Shown one piece after another: positions 63,791-64,000 of a stretch of DNA of 64,000 bases. Position numbers and translations under genes: made by a program. The notes under the pieces are model-generated. The model did not search any database and was not told the origin of the DNA. It saw only the letters and a program-made list of their open reading frames with translations. Source of the DNA: Charina bottae (Eukaryota > Chordata > Lepidosauria > Squamata > Charinaidae); contig JALMGJ010000002.1 of the NCBI GenBank assembly GCA_023362775.1, positions 72,517,414 through 72,581,413 on the forward strand. Reading direction: 5' to 3'. The stretch's first letter is position 1. Each line of letters starts with the position of its first letter.

Positions 63791-64000
63791 TGTCAATTGG
63801 CTTGATGGCTACTTTTTTCCTGCATTTTTATGTTTCTTCTCAATTTTATACCGTTGTATTTTACGTATTATTTGTTATATTTTATCTGTCATATTGGTCA
63901 TTCATAAAGAAATGAACTGAGCAACATTCCATCACTACTTCTTATTCTTACTTCTCCTGGGGTCTATCTTTAGAATGGTATAAGCAATCCACCTTCTTTT

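Noticed and set aside
1..64000. CRISPR arrays, operons or other prokaryotic systems
   Set aside because: Regularly spaced repeats here are minisatellites inside transposons. Spliced vertebrate exons and vertebrate retroelements run through the whole window.

Overview
The window is a piece of a vertebrate nuclear genome, most likely a squamate reptile (lizard or snake). The evidence is spliced vertebrate genes with GT-AG introns, BovB/RTE LINEs, Sauria-type tRNA SINEs, CR1-like LINE tails, many hAT-type MITEs and GATA/GACA microsatellite. There are no prokaryotic signals. Most long open frames lie in repeats or in CpG-rich sequence that is open in several frames by composition. Family names for the repeats come from recognition of diagnostic sequence, not from a database search.

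The main gene is COPG1 (coatomer subunit gamma-1), complete on the minus strand from its ATG at 39634-39636 to its TAA at 4759-4761. I could place all 24 coding exons with consistent phases. They sum to 2628 nt (875 codons plus stop) and cover the adaptin-like trunk, hinge and gamma-appendage of the COPI coat. Its CpG-rich promoter lies at about 39640-40080. Two features of its splicing stand out: a GC-AG intron after exon 12 and a tandem (NAGNAG) acceptor at exon 18. The introns are full of repeats. Intron 21 carries a young, nearly intact 5.8-kb Ty3/gypsy chromovirus-type LTR retrotransposon in the same sense as the gene. Intron 1 carries a 2.2-kb BovB LINE relic. Several introns carry hAT MITEs, SINEs and foldback Penelope-like fragments.

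The 20 kb from 40.1 to 59.6 kb shows no host gene. It holds a decayed LINE, Sauria and MIR/CORE-like SINEs, and a dense set of non-autonomous hAT elements with intact 8-bp target duplications. The most striking is a 3.86-kb CpG-rich hAT element at 46280-50134. Its interior is built from tandem and inverted duplications of sequence that may be captured host-gene fragments. At the right end, 59.7-62.9 kb on the minus strand, are two exons of a second gene: an acidic Tyr-rich exon and a phase 1-1 Kunitz exon. These best fit the C-terminal end of a Kunitz-bearing collagen, most like COL7A1; the rest of that gene lies beyond 64 kb.

The left end (0.4-3.2 kb) is a nest of LINEs: a minus-strand RTE/BovB relic split by a plus-strand BovB copy and by a small hAT element.
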